Shown one piece after another: positions 31,676 through 39,278 of a DNA stretch of 39,278 bases (position 1 is the stretch's first letter; each line of letters begins with the position of its first letter). This DNA comes from JBBUX01 sp037445775 (lineage in GTDB: Bacteria; Actinomycetota; Coriobacteriia; Anaerosomatales; PHET01), in the NCBI GenBank assembly GCA_037445775.1, contig JBBIJX010000012.1, positions 1 through 39,278 of the forward strand. The letters are read 5' to 3'. Under the pieces are notes generated by a model that did not search any database, was not told the origin of the DNA, and saw only the letters and a program-made list of their open reading frames with translations. The translations under genes and the position numbers were made by a program.

Positions 31676-33970
31676 CTACCTCATGAGCCGCTCGACCGTG
31701 TCGAGCAGCGTGTCCTGGTTGAAGACCGACTTGGTGATGTAGGCGTCGGCTCCGGCCTCGACGCCCTCCGCTTTCTCCTCGTCACGCTCCAGTGACGTGA
31801 CGATGATGACCGGGATGTCCTTGAGGGCTGGGTCCCCCTTGATCTTCCGTGTCAGTTCGAAGCCGTCCATGTTCGGCATCTGGACGTCCGTGACCACGGC
31901 GTCGACCATCAGGCCGCTCCGCAGCTTGTCGAGTCCCATCGCGCCGTCCATGGCGACGTCGACGTCGTACCCGGCCGCCTCGAAGATCGACCGCTCCAAC
32001 TCCCGGGTGGTGAAGGAGTCCTCGCAGATCAGGACCTTCCTCGGTCCCTCTCGCTCGACGGCCACCTTCTCCCGGGCCCGCAGAGCGCCGGAGAGCATCC
32101 TGGCGTTCTGCGTGAGGTCGGGGACGTTGAGGATGGGCACGACCTCACCCGCGCCCAGGATGGTGACGCCGGCTACGTTGTCTACCTTCTTGAGGTGGGA
32201 CCCGAGGTTCTTGATGACGATCTGCTGCTCACCGGCGAAGGCGTCGACGATGAAGCCGATGCGGTGCCCCGAGAACCCGATCACCGCGATCGCCATCTTG
32301 GACCCCGTCTCCTCGTCACTGGGCACCCGCAGGATGTCCGCGAGGCGGACGAGGGGTATCGTCCTGCGCTGGCGACGGATGACCTCGCGACCCTCGACTT
32401 TCAGGACCTCGCTGCGGTCGATGCGCAACGTCTCTTCGATGCTCGCGGTGGGCATCGCGAAGACCTGTCCGCCTACGCGGAGCATCAACGCCCGGATGAT
32501 CGCCAGGGTCAGCGGTATCGTCAGGCGGAACGTCGTCCCCTTACCCATCTGGGTCTGCACGTCGAGGGAGCCCTTGAGCTTGTCGACGATGAACTCGCGC
32601 ACCACGTCCATGCCGACGCCGCGGCCGGAGATCTCAGTGATGATCGCGCTGGTCGAGAACCCGGCCTCGAAGATCAGGTAGACGGCCTCCCGGTCAGAGA
32701 GCGACTTGGCCTCGGACTCGGTCAGGTACCCCTTGCGAACCGCCGCGGCCCGGACCTTGTCCGGGTCGATCCCGGCCCCGTCGTCCGAGATCTCGATCAC
32801 GATGTGGTCGCCCTCCTGGCGGGCGGCCAGCCGGATGGTACCCTGTGTCGGCTTACCGGCCGATCTTCGCTCCTCGACCGTCTCGAGGCCGTGGTCGACG
32901 GCGTTGCGCATGATGTGCACCAGCGGGTCGTTTATCTCCTCGAGGACCTTCTTGTCCAGCTCGGTGTCCACGCCCTCCAGCACCAGCGCGACGTCCTTCT
33001 TGTACTGCTTGCCCAAGTCCCGTACGGCGCGGGGGAAGGCGTTGAAGACGGTCGCCACCGGCAGCATGCGAAGGCTCATCCCGTGCTCCTGGAGCTCCGA
33101 GACGACCGCCGTGGTGCGAGAGACGTCCTCGACGTAGCTCTTGGAGAACGAGGCCAGGGAGCGCTTGAGGTCGGCCACCCCGTCGTCGAGCGCGGCTATC
33201 TCGGACGCCATCCCCGCGAGGATCGACTGGTCCTCCATCTGGATGGCGGCCAGACCGGACTTGAGCCGGACCCAGTGCTGCCAGACGTCGGTCGCTTCGT
33301 TGACGTAGGCGCGCATCTGGTGCGACCTTTGCTCCGCCTTGATCTGCGAGATCACGACCTCGGAGACTAGGTTGAGCAGGGTGTCCACCTGCTGCGTGCG
33401 GATCCGGATCGTGGCCTGCTGCTTGCTCTTGATCTCGCCCTCGCGCTCGACCCGCTGTGGCTCCGACAGCGTGTCCCCGGCCGGGGTCAGCTCATCGTGC
33501 GCGGCATCGTCCTCGCTCAGCACGCCATCCGGGGAGACCTCCTCGGGCGAGGCGGCCGAGGCGACGTCCCCGCCGGTCTCGCCGGTGGCCGCCAGAGCCG
33601 TGAGCTGCGCCTGAAGCCCCGAGACGTCGTACGCTTCGGCCTCCGGCTTGCCCGCGTGGTCCGCGAGAAAGACGATGGCGTCCAGAGCCCGGAAGAACAG
33701 GTCGGAGAACTCCGGCTCGTACGCATACTCCTTGTCGCGGACCTTGACCATGATGTCCTCAAGGCGGTGTGCGACATCAGATATCTCGATCAGACCGACC
33801 ATGCGGGAGCTGCCCTTGAGGGTGTGGGCGTCACGCAGCATCTGGTCGATCAACTCACGATTGCCCGGGTCCGACTCCAGGGTGATGACGCCCTCGTTGA
33901 GGCGCTGGAGCAGATCCTGCGCCTCCTCCTGGAACTTGGCCACGAAAGCTGAGCGGTCGAACTCGACCAT
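31676..33970 (-). CDS. cheA: hybrid chemotaxis histidine kinase CheA with C-terminal receiver
   Basis: A 764-residue kinase. The Hpt domain (1-105) has phospho-His49 in DAHTLKGSSRMVG. An acidic linker with no obvious P2 domain follows (about 110-175), then the dimerisation domain. The HATPase core has HIMRNAVDHG (N box), ISDDGAGI (G1) and SGRGVGMDVV (G2). A CheW-like domain comes next (about 490-620), then a receiver (about 644-764) with Asp695 in VVTDVQMPNMDG. A fused receiver is typical of type IV pilus and Frz-like systems (ChpA, FrzE), where it acts as a phosphate sink. The ATG at 33970 has GGAGAGG nine bases upstream; a TTG at 33976 is too close to it. Confidence 0.95.
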   Translation of the reverse strand: MVEFDRSAFVAKFQEEAQDLLQRLNEGVITLESDPGNRELIDQMLRDAHTLKGSSRMVGLIEISDVAHRLEDIMVKVRDKEYAYEPEFSDLFFRALDAIVFLADHAGKPEAEAYDVSGLQAQLTALAATGETGGDVASAASPEEVSPDGVLSEDDAAHDELTPAGDTLSEPQRVEREGEIKSKQQATIRIRTQQVDTLLNLVSEVVISQIKAEQRSHQMRAYVNEATDVWQHWVRLKSGLAAIQMEDQSILAGMASEIAALDDGVADLKRSLASFSKSYVEDVSRTTAVVSELQEHGMSLRMLPVATVFNAFPRAVRDLGKQYKKDVALVLEGVDTELDKKVLEEINDPLVHIMRNAVDHGLETVEERRSAGKPTQGTIRLAARQEGDHIVIEISDDGAGIDPDKVRAAAVRKGYLTESEAKSLSDREAVYLIFEAGFSTSAIITEISGRGVGMDVVREFIVDKLKGSLDVQTQMGKGTTFRLTIPLTLAIIRALMLRVGGQVFAMPTASIEETLRIDRSEVLKVEGREVIRRQRRTIPLVRLADILRVPSDEETGSKMAIAVIGFSGHRIGFIVDAFAGEQQIVIKNLGSHLKKVDNVAGVTILGAGEVVPILNVPDLTQNARMLSGALRAREKVAVEREGPRKVLICEDSFTTRELERSIFEAAGYDVDVAMDGAMGLDKLRSGLMVDAVVTDVQMPNMDGFELTRKIKGDPALKDIPVIIVTSLERDEEKAEGVEAGADAYITKSVFNQDTLLDTVERLMR

Positions 33971-33998
33971 CGACAAGGTCCTCTCCGGGGGGTCAGGC

Positions 33999-35225
33999 CT
34001 ACTCGACCAACTTGAACGCCGCGCCGACCTGGCTGGACTCCGCGGCGATCGCAGAGAGCTGCTCGGCGGACGCCGCGACCTGCTTGCTGCCCGCCGCGGT
34101 CTGCTGTGCGACGGACGCCACCTCGCGCATCGCCTTGACCACCTGGTCCGTGGCGCTGCGCTGCTGCTGGGTGGCCGCCGAGATCTCCTTGGCTGCCACC
34201 GTGGTCTGCTCGATCATCTCCAGTATCTGGTCCAGGCTCTGACCGGTCGTCTGCGCGAGATCGACGCCGGACTGCACCTGCTTCAGCTCCTGCTCGGTGG
34301 AGATGACCAGGTCGTTAGCCGAGCTTTGGATCTCGGTCATGATCGTCGATATCTCACCGGTGGACTCCACCACGGACTCGGCCAGCTTCCGGATCTCGAT
34401 GGCCACCACCGAGAAGCCCTTGCCGGCCTCCCCGGCCCTGGCGGCTTCGATTGCCGCGTTCAGAGCCAGGATCTTGGTCTGGTCGGCGATGCTGTTGATG
34501 ATCGCGAGCACCTGGCCGATCTGCTGGGAGCGCTCGCCGAGCGCCAGTATCTTGTTGGCGGACGACTGCGAGCGCGACTTTATCTGCTCCATCGCGCTCA
34601 GCGTGTTCATCACGGACTGCTGTCCCGACTCGGCCGATCCGAGCGAAGCCTCGGCCATGCTGACCACGTGGTCGGCGTTGTCGGCGATCTGACGGTAGGT
34701 CGCCGCGAGCTCCTCCATGGTGGCGGTGGTCTCACTGATCGAAGCCGCCTGCTCCGCGGAGCCGGACGCCTGCTGCTCGGTCGCGGACAGGATCTCGGAC
34801 GAGGACTGCGCCAAGCGACGTGAGGACTCCTGGGTCTGCCGGATGAGGTAGACGATGAGGTCGAGCATCTGGTTATAGGATCGCGCCAGCACGCCGAACT
34901 CGTCGTCCACCCGGACGTCCACCTTGCGTCCTACCTCGCCCTGGCAGGCCGCCTTCACGCTCTCGACCACGTGGGCCAGTGGCGCCATGAAGCGGTTGCC
35001 GACCAGCACGAAAGCGGCGGCGAACGCGACCCCGAGCAGCGCCATCGCAGCGGCTATCGTGAGGAGATGGCCCGCAAAGCCTTCATCCACGCGCACCTCG
35101 TGACGGAAGACCAGCCAGACCACGGTCATCTGGACGAGGTTGAACGCGACCACCAACGCGATGTTGACCAGGGAGTACTTCCACAGGAACCTGGTCCGGA
35201 ACCTCTCAAAGAACGCCTTGAGCAT
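33999..35225 (-). CDS. methyl-accepting chemotaxis protein with minimal extracellular loop
   Basis: A 408-residue receptor. Two membrane helices (about 18-40 and 52-76) are joined by only a dozen residues (RHEVRVDEGFAG), so there is no extracytoplasmic ligand domain. A HAMP domain (about 74-128) leads to the long coiled-coil signalling domain. Its hairpin tip LALNAAIEAARAGEAGKGF carries the conserved kinase-contact Glu and Arg. It must sense through the membrane, its HAMP, or a partner protein, as PilJ is thought to do with pilin. The ATG at 35225 is chosen; an upstream in-frame start at 35279 lies in cheW. It stands 25 bases after cheW and 28 before cheA. Confidence 0.92.
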   Translation of the reverse strand: MLKAFFERFRTRFLWKYSLVNIALVVAFNLVQMTVVWLVFRHEVRVDEGFAGHLLTIAAAMALLGVAFAAAFVLVGNRFMAPLAHVVESVKAACQGEVGRKVDVRVDDEFGVLARSYNQMLDLIVYLIRQTQESSRRLAQSSSEILSATEQQASGSAEQAASISETTATMEELAATYRQIADNADHVVSMAEASLGSAESGQQSVMNTLSAMEQIKSRSQSSANKILALGERSQQIGQVLAIINSIADQTKILALNAAIEAARAGEAGKGFSVVAIEIRKLAESVVESTGEISTIMTEIQSSANDLVISTEQELKQVQSGVDLAQTTGQSLDQILEMIEQTTVAAKEISAATQQQRSATDQVVKAMREVASVAQQTAAGSKQVAASAEQLSAIAAESSQVGAAFKLVE

Positions 35226-35250
35226 GTTCGCCACCCTTCGGGGTCGCCCT

Positions 35251-35784
35251 TCAGCCTGCGCCGACCGTACTGAGAACACGTTCGAGGTTGACGAGCCCTA
35301 TCAGCCTACCTTCCACGTACACCGAGCCCGACACGAAATCCGCCTGCGCCTTGCCTATCATCGACACCGGCGGCTCGACGGCCTCCTTGGCGACCTCGAC
35401 GATATCGCCGATCTCGTCGACGACCATCGCCGTCACGCACTCGTCGTTCTGCACGACGATCGCCTGCGGCTGGGCGACCTCGCTTGCCGCATATCCCATG
35501 AGTTTGGAGAGCACGGTCACCGAGACTATCTCGCCGCGGATGTTGATGACGCCCTGGATGTAGTCGGGCACGCAGGGGATCGACGTGACGGAGTACTCGA
35601 GGTAGATCTCTCTCACATCCGCGATCGGCACCCCGTAGGTCTCCTCCCCGAGACTGAAGAGCAGCACACCCACCCGGTCGTCCGACACCTCGTCGGCCGC
35701 CTCGGCCGCCAGCGACTCGGCGCGCTGGCGGAGGATGCCCAGAGAGACCTCGTCGAGGGGAAGCCCGAGCAGCTCCTCGCTCAC
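35251..35784 (-). CDS. cheW: CheW-like adaptor (PilI type)
   Basis: A 177-residue protein. After about 35 helical residues comes one CheW beta-barrel domain from VGVLLFSLGEETYGVPIADVREI-like strands to VNLERVL, including the conserved INIRGEIVSV loop. It links receptor and CheA. The GTG at 35784 overlaps the stop of the second cheW gene as GTGA and has GGAGG seven bases upstream; the frame further upstream lies inside that gene. Confidence 0.93.
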   Translation of the reverse strand: MSEELLGLPLDEVSLGILRQRAESLAAEAADEVSDDRVGVLLFSLGEETYGVPIADVREIYLEYSVTSIPCVPDYIQGVINIRGEIVSVTVLSKLMGYAASEVAQPQAIVVQNDECVTAMVVDEIGDIVEVAKEAVEPPVSMIGKAQADFVSGSVYVEGRLIGLVNLERVLSTVGAG

Positions 35785-36398
35785 AGGCCCCCCTCCGTTC
35801 CGGGGCTGGCCGCAGCCACGAACTCGGCGGGCAGCAGCCTCGCAAGATCCAGCAGGAAGACCAATCCACCCTCCGTCCGGCACACCCCGAGCATGCGGTC
35901 GGCCAGCGAATGTAGCTTCGACGGCGCCTGCAGGGACCCCGGCGGCAGCGCCGAGACGTCCTCGACCTCGTCCACGACGATCGCGACCAGAGAACCGGAA
36001 TGGCGGCAGATGATCATCGGCGTCTCAAGCGTGAAGTCGCGGCGAGGGAGCCCGACCAGCGACCTGAGGTCCAACAGCGGGACGACCGACCCGCGGAGGG
36101 TGACCATGCCAAGGACCACGCCACTGGGGTCGGGCACGCCGGTGTAGGCCACGATCTGCTGGATCTCCTGCACGCGGTCGATCGGGAACGCGTACCTCTG
36201 ACCTTCGAGGTAGAACACGACCATGCGTCCCGAACCGATGAGCGGGACCGCGTCCGTCGACGCCTCGCTCACCGCGGAGGCCGCCTCGAGGTCCAGCGGG
36301 ACTTCCGCGGGCGGGTCGCTCGGCCGGACGGCGGCCCTGGGCTTGCGCTTGGCAGGCGCCTTCGCCGGCGTCTCCTCTGGTGTGCGGCGCGCGCCCAT
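35781..36398 (-). CDS. cheW: CheW-like adaptor with disordered N-terminal extension
   Basis: A 205-residue protein. The first 50-55 residues are Ala/Pro/Lys-rich and probably disordered (TPAKAPAKRKPRAAVRPSD region). One CheW domain follows with MVVFYLEGQRYAFPIDRVQEI and the VTLRGSVVPLLDLRSL loop, which keeps the Arg-Gly of functional CheW. Two different CheW proteins in one operon resemble PilI and ChpC. The charged N-terminus could be a tether to another partner. It lies 13 bases after the PilB-like gene. Confidence 0.9.
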   Translation of the reverse strand: MGARRTPEETPAKAPAKRKPRAAVRPSDPPAEVPLDLEAASAVSEASTDAVPLIGSGRMVVFYLEGQRYAFPIDRVQEIQQIVAYTGVPDPSGVVLGMVTLRGSVVPLLDLRSLVGLPRRDFTLETPMIICRHSGSLVAIVVDEVEDVSALPPGSLQAPSKLHSLADRMLGVCRTEGGLVFLLDLARLLPAEFVAAASPGTEGGL

Positions 36399-36411
36399 CC
36401 GGCCTCTGCTC

Positions 36412-38292
36412 CTACTCCGCGAACCGCAGGACGCGGTTCAGTTCCTCGGCCGATACGACGCCTTCAGCGACCTTGACCGCGCCCGAGGCCATCAGCGGGC
36501 GCATCCCCGCCGCCTTGGCGGCGGCGGCGATCTCGTCGGCCGAGCCGTTCCTCGCGATCCGCGAGCGGACGGCCTCCGTGAAGGGCAGCACCTCGAACAC
36601 CCCGGTGGCGCCGCGGAACCCGCCGCGGCCGCAACTGGCGCACCCGACGCCCGCGTACCCCTTGATCCCCTTGGGAGCCCCGGGGATCCTCCCGGCGATC
36701 GAGTCGACCTTCTCGACCGCGCACTCCGGGCAGTTGGCGCGCACGAGCCGCTGCCCGACCGCGAGCGTGAGCGCGGCCGCCAGGCTGTGAGGCTCCGCTC
36801 CCAGGTCGAGCATCCTGCGCACGCCCGAGACGATGTCGCCGGCGGGGAAGGTGGCGATGACGAGCTTGCCCAGGCCGGCGGCCTCGATGGCCAGATGGAC
36901 CTCCTCGACCGACTGGATCTCGTCGATGGCCATGACGTCGGTATCCTGGCGCATCCCGGCCGCGAAGTATGACGACGCCCCAACCGGTGAGCCGGGGTTC
37001 ACCATGACCTGAGCCACCGCGGGGATCTCGTACTCGACGGAACGCTCCAGCGAGTAGACGGTCTTCCCTGCCTGGGCGGCATGGTCGAGGAGGGCGTAGT
37101 ACGTGGTGCTCCTGCCGCCCGCGACGGGCGCGCAGACCAGCAGCATGCCGCGACCGCGCTCGACCATGGCCTGCAGCGCGCGCGCCTCGGCGTCTGACAG
37201 CCCGAGGTCACCGAGAGCTCGAGGCCTGGGCTTGACCGCCGCCAACTGCACGACTACCCGCTGCCCCGCGACGGTAGGCACCGCGGATACGGTCAGGACG
37301 AGCTCCTTGTCGGCGATGCGCGACCTGAGCCTTCCCAGCGCCGGGAGCGAGGACGGGACGGACGAGAGCCTGGCGTAGGCCTTGAAGCCTTCGACCAGCG
37401 CCGACTGCATCGAGAGCGGAGCGCTGCCTATCTTCTCGAGCTTCCCTTTGGTGCGGAAGACCAGGAAGAAGTCGTCCTTGTACGGGAGGAGGTGGATGCG
37501 GTTGGAGCCGCGCCTGACCGCCTTCTCAAGTATCTCCGAGACCAGCACCGCGACCTTGCCCGAGTCCGCGACAGCGAGCACGTCGAGGTCTATCGAAGGG
37601 GTGTCGTCGGCGACCTCGGCCTCCACCATCTCGGTCACTGTCGGCTCGGGCGCAGCCTCAGTCGCCGCGACCTCGTCGGGCGCCGGGGCCTCGATGGGTT
37701 GCGCGGCCTCCTCGACCGGGGCCTCGAACAGGTCGTCGGCGTCGAAGACGAGCTCCTCCGCGGGCACGGCCGCGGACGGAGGCTCCGCGGCCGGCGGCGG
37801 CGCGGGGGGCTCGACCGATTGAGAAGACGGGGCTTGCGGCTGCGCGTCGGCCGCGCCGTAGTAGTGGGAGACCGCGGCGCTGACATCCTCCCTGCCCGCG
37901 AGGACCGGCTCGAGCTCCAGCCCGATCTGCTCGGCGACACCGTCCAGCAAGAAGACGTCGAGCGGGTCGCCCACGGCTACGGTCAGCATGCCCTCGATCT
38001 CGAAGAGCGGCAGGACGCCGAAGCGACCGGCCAGCTCTCCCGGGACGAGCGCCAGGGCGTCCTCCTCTGGCGCGTAGCTGGACAGGTCGACCTGCGGGAT
38101 GCCCATCTCCTGCTCGAGGACCGAAGCTATGTCCAGCGCTGAGGCAAGACCCCTGTCGGCGATCACGGAACCCACGGACACGCCCTGCTGCGCGGCGGCG
38201 GCGCGTACCGAAGCCACCTGGTCGGCCGTCAACAGGCCCGCACCGATCAGGGTGTCCAGGACGCGGTCGGTGATCGACGAGTTCTCGGTCAT
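36412..38292 (-). CDS. PilB/GspE-like protein with eroded ATPase motifs
   Basis: A 626-residue relative of type IV pilus and type II secretion ATPases. Residues 65-145 form an MshEN-type domain (LVPGELAGRFGVLPL, LTVAVGDPLD), which binds c-di-GMP in some relatives. An Ala/Pro/Glu-rich linker follows (about 147-235). The ATPase part (245-570) keeps the fold pattern but not the motifs. Walker A, normally GPTGSGKTTT, reads APVAGGRSTT (388-397). The Asp box TIEDPVE reads SLERSVE. Walker B reads AIDEIQS with Glu458 kept, and the His box reads ATFPAGDI with no His. The zinc cysteines remain (Cys521, Cys524, Cys551, Cys554), as does QRLVR. It is probably a pseudo-ATPase that connects the chemosensory array to a pilus motor (inference). 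Confidence 0.88.
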   Translation of the reverse strand: MTENSSITDRVLDTLIGAGLLTADQVASVRAAAAQQGVSVGSVIADRGLASALDIASVLEQEMGIPQVDLSSYAPEEDALALVPGELAGRFGVLPLFEIEGMLTVAVGDPLDVFLLDGVAEQIGLELEPVLAGREDVSAAVSHYYGAADAQPQAPSSQSVEPPAPPPAAEPPSAAVPAEELVFDADDLFEAPVEEAAQPIEAPAPDEVAATEAAPEPTVTEMVEAEVADDTPSIDLDVLAVADSGKVAVLVSEILEKAVRRGSNRIHLLPYKDDFFLVFRTKGKLEKIGSAPLSMQSALVEGFKAYARLSSVPSSLPALGRLRSRIADKELVLTVSAVPTVAGQRVVVQLAAVKPRPRALGDLGLSDAEARALQAMVERGRGMLLVCAPVAGGRSTTYYALLDHAAQAGKTVYSLERSVEYEIPAVAQVMVNPGSPVGASSYFAAGMRQDTDVMAIDEIQSVEEVHLAIEAAGLGKLVIATFPAGDIVSGVRRMLDLGAEPHSLAAALTLAVGQRLVRANCPECAVEKVDSIAGRIPGAPKGIKGYAGVGCASCGRGGFRGATGVFEVLPFTEAVRSRIARNGSADEIAAAAKAAGMRPLMASGAVKVAEGVVSAEELNRVLRFAE

Positions 38293-38304
38293 CCCCGCCT
38301 CTTC

Positions 38305-38685
38305 CTAGCCCTGCACCTTTGCGAGCTCCTCGGCCACCGCGGCCAGAAGCCGCTCCGGCTCGATCGGCTTGGTCAGATACTGGTTGGCGCCGGTCCTGAT
38401 CCCCGTGGCCATCGCCTGTTCCTCGGTCTTGGCCGTCAGCATGATTATCGGTATGGCCTTGTACTTCTGGTCGAACTTCAGCAGCCGGCAGACCCTGTAG
38501 CCGTCGAGCTTGGGCAGCATGACGTCGAGCAGGATGAGGTCCGGCACCTCGGAGCGGGCCTTCTCGAGCGCCTCGGCCCCGTCGACCGCGGAGATGACCT
38601 CGTACCCGCCTTGGACCAGGATGGCTTTGATCATCTCGAGGATGGTCGGGCTGTCATCCACCGCGAGGATGCGCGCGCTCGCCAT
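38305..38685 (-). CDS. single-domain response regulator (PilH/CheY-like)
   Basis: A 126-residue receiver with acidic pocket Asp10/Asp11, phospho-acceptor Asp54 in LLDVMLPKLDG, Thr84 and Lys106 in YLTKP. No output domain. The DVMLPKLDGYRVCR form is closer to PilG/PilH and gliding-type regulators than to flagellar CheY. It is probably phosphorylated by the hybrid CheA. GGGAGGAG precedes the ATG. It lies 12 bases before the PilB-like gene. A 6-bp GGCGCC hairpin (38702-38717) lies just upstream. Confidence 0.94.
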   Translation of the reverse strand: MASARILAVDDSPTILEMIKAILVQGGYEVISAVDGAEALEKARSEVPDLILLDVMLPKLDGYRVCRLLKFDQKYKAIPIIMLTAKTEEQAMATGIRTGANQYLTKPIEPERLLAAVAEELAKVQG

Positions 38686-38761
38686 GACTACTCCTCCCGT
38701 TGGCGCCCGCAGGCGCCTATCCGCAGGTCACCGGCGTGCACGGCGATGTGCCGCCCCGCCA

Positions 38762-39278
38762 TCACGTCGCCTTTCGACACTCTATCAGACTGCGCTCACA
38801 CGACTGCACGAGCAGGCTCGTGTCAAAACCACCAAGGAAGCTCGCCCATGACGCCCCGGCACCGTCGCGAAGCGCGGCGAGCGCAAGCTCGTACTCGCGA
38901 CAGGCATCGTCCAACCTGCCCTGCGACTTGTAGATGTTGCCCAGGTTCAGGTAGGCCAGCGCGAAGCCCTGATCGATGTAGATGGTCTTCCTGAACTCGC
39001 TGATGGCCCGGACCGTGTCACCCTGACGCTGGTAGATGATACCAAGGATGTAGCGGGCGTTCGGCTCCAACGGGTCCGTGGCGAGCGCCTGGTGGGCTGC
39101 GCCCAGCGCCTCGTCAAACGAACCGACGTCAGCATACGCATGCGAGGCCAACACATGGGCCTCCGCGCAGTTGGGCTCGATGGCGAGGACGCCCCGGGCC
39201 ACATCCAGTACGCGCCGCGGCTCCCCCGCCCCTGCCAGCCGTCTGGCCTCGGCCAGCATGCCCGCGAGGTCGGGGCCC
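38762..39278 (-). CDS. TPR protein, C-terminal part (probable CheR-TPR methyltransferase), partial
   Basis: The frame is open through the right edge, so the start is missing; an internal ATG at 39259 is probably not the start. The visible 172 residues hold three to four tetratricopeptide repeats (ARYILGIIYQRQGD, ALAYLNLGNIYKSQGRLDDA) and end SLLVQSCERSLIECRKAT. The pairing of an IYIDQGFALAYLNLGNIYK-type repeat with a chemosensory operon resembles the C-terminal TPR tail of CheR receptor methyltransferases in alternative chemosensory systems. CheB and a receptor are present downstream and a CheR is otherwise absent. The CheR domain itself would be outside the window, so the call is inferred. 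Confidence 0.65.
   Translation of the reverse strand, partial: GPDLAGMLAEARRLAGAGEPRRVLDVARGVLAIEPNCAEAHVLASHAYADVGSFDEALGAAHQALATDPLEPNARYILGIIYQRQGDTVRAISEFRKTIYIDQGFALAYLNLGNIYKSQGRLDDACREYELALAALRDGAGASWASFLGGFDTSLLVQSCERSLIECRKAT

Overview
The window looks like a chromosomal segment of a high-GC, Gram-positive anaerobe. A deep-branching, Coriobacteriia-like actinobacterium (Anaerosomatales/OPB41 type) is my best guess. The signs are two class A penicillin-binding proteins with PASTA tails, a T-box leader on pheST, a SipW/TasA pair, a leaderless-type promoter, a methanogen-like Mvh hydrogenase and a full argCJBDFRGH cluster. The taxonomic call is inference; the 16S fragment at the left edge would settle it.

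Left part (1-9572). The 5' end of a 16S rRNA gene lies on the minus strand with its leader and a near-consensus promoter. A Rho-independent terminator and a possible small RNA separate it from tyrS. Two class A PBPs on the plus strand flank a U32-family (RNA hydroxylase-type) gene on the minus strand.

Central part (9569-25800, all minus strand). An arginine operon runs argC-J-B-D-F-R-G-(59-aa membrane protein)-H-(NIF3-like), mostly with overlapping or closely spaced genes, from a promoter buried in inverted repeats that are probably ArgR boxes. Upstream are pheS-pheT behind a T-box, a SipW-like signal peptidase with one TasA-like exported protein, and infC-rpmI-rplT with a structured attenuator leader and a probable ATC start for infC.

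Right part (25836-39278). A small H2-metabolism module holds an M52 maturation protease (plus strand, probably leaderless) converging on a minus-strand operon: an HdrA-like/ferredoxin/MvhD fusion, the MvhG-like small subunit, the MvhA-like NiFe large subunit and an unrecognised 82-aa protein. Further right is a chemosensory operon of the type IV pilus (Pil-Chp) kind: a TPR protein that is probably the tail of a CheR, a CheY/PilH-like regulator, a PilB/GspE-like protein whose catalytic motifs are all eroded, two CheW, a receptor with almost no extracellular domain, a CheA-receiver hybrid kinase and CheB.

The most novel-looking items are the pseudo-ATPase inside the chemosensory operon, the HdrA-MvhD fusion that has lost its FAD and cysteine motifs and has no HdrBC partner here, and the unknown 82-aa protein of the hydrogenase operon. 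No CRISPR array, insertion sequence, prophage or tRNA gene was seen.
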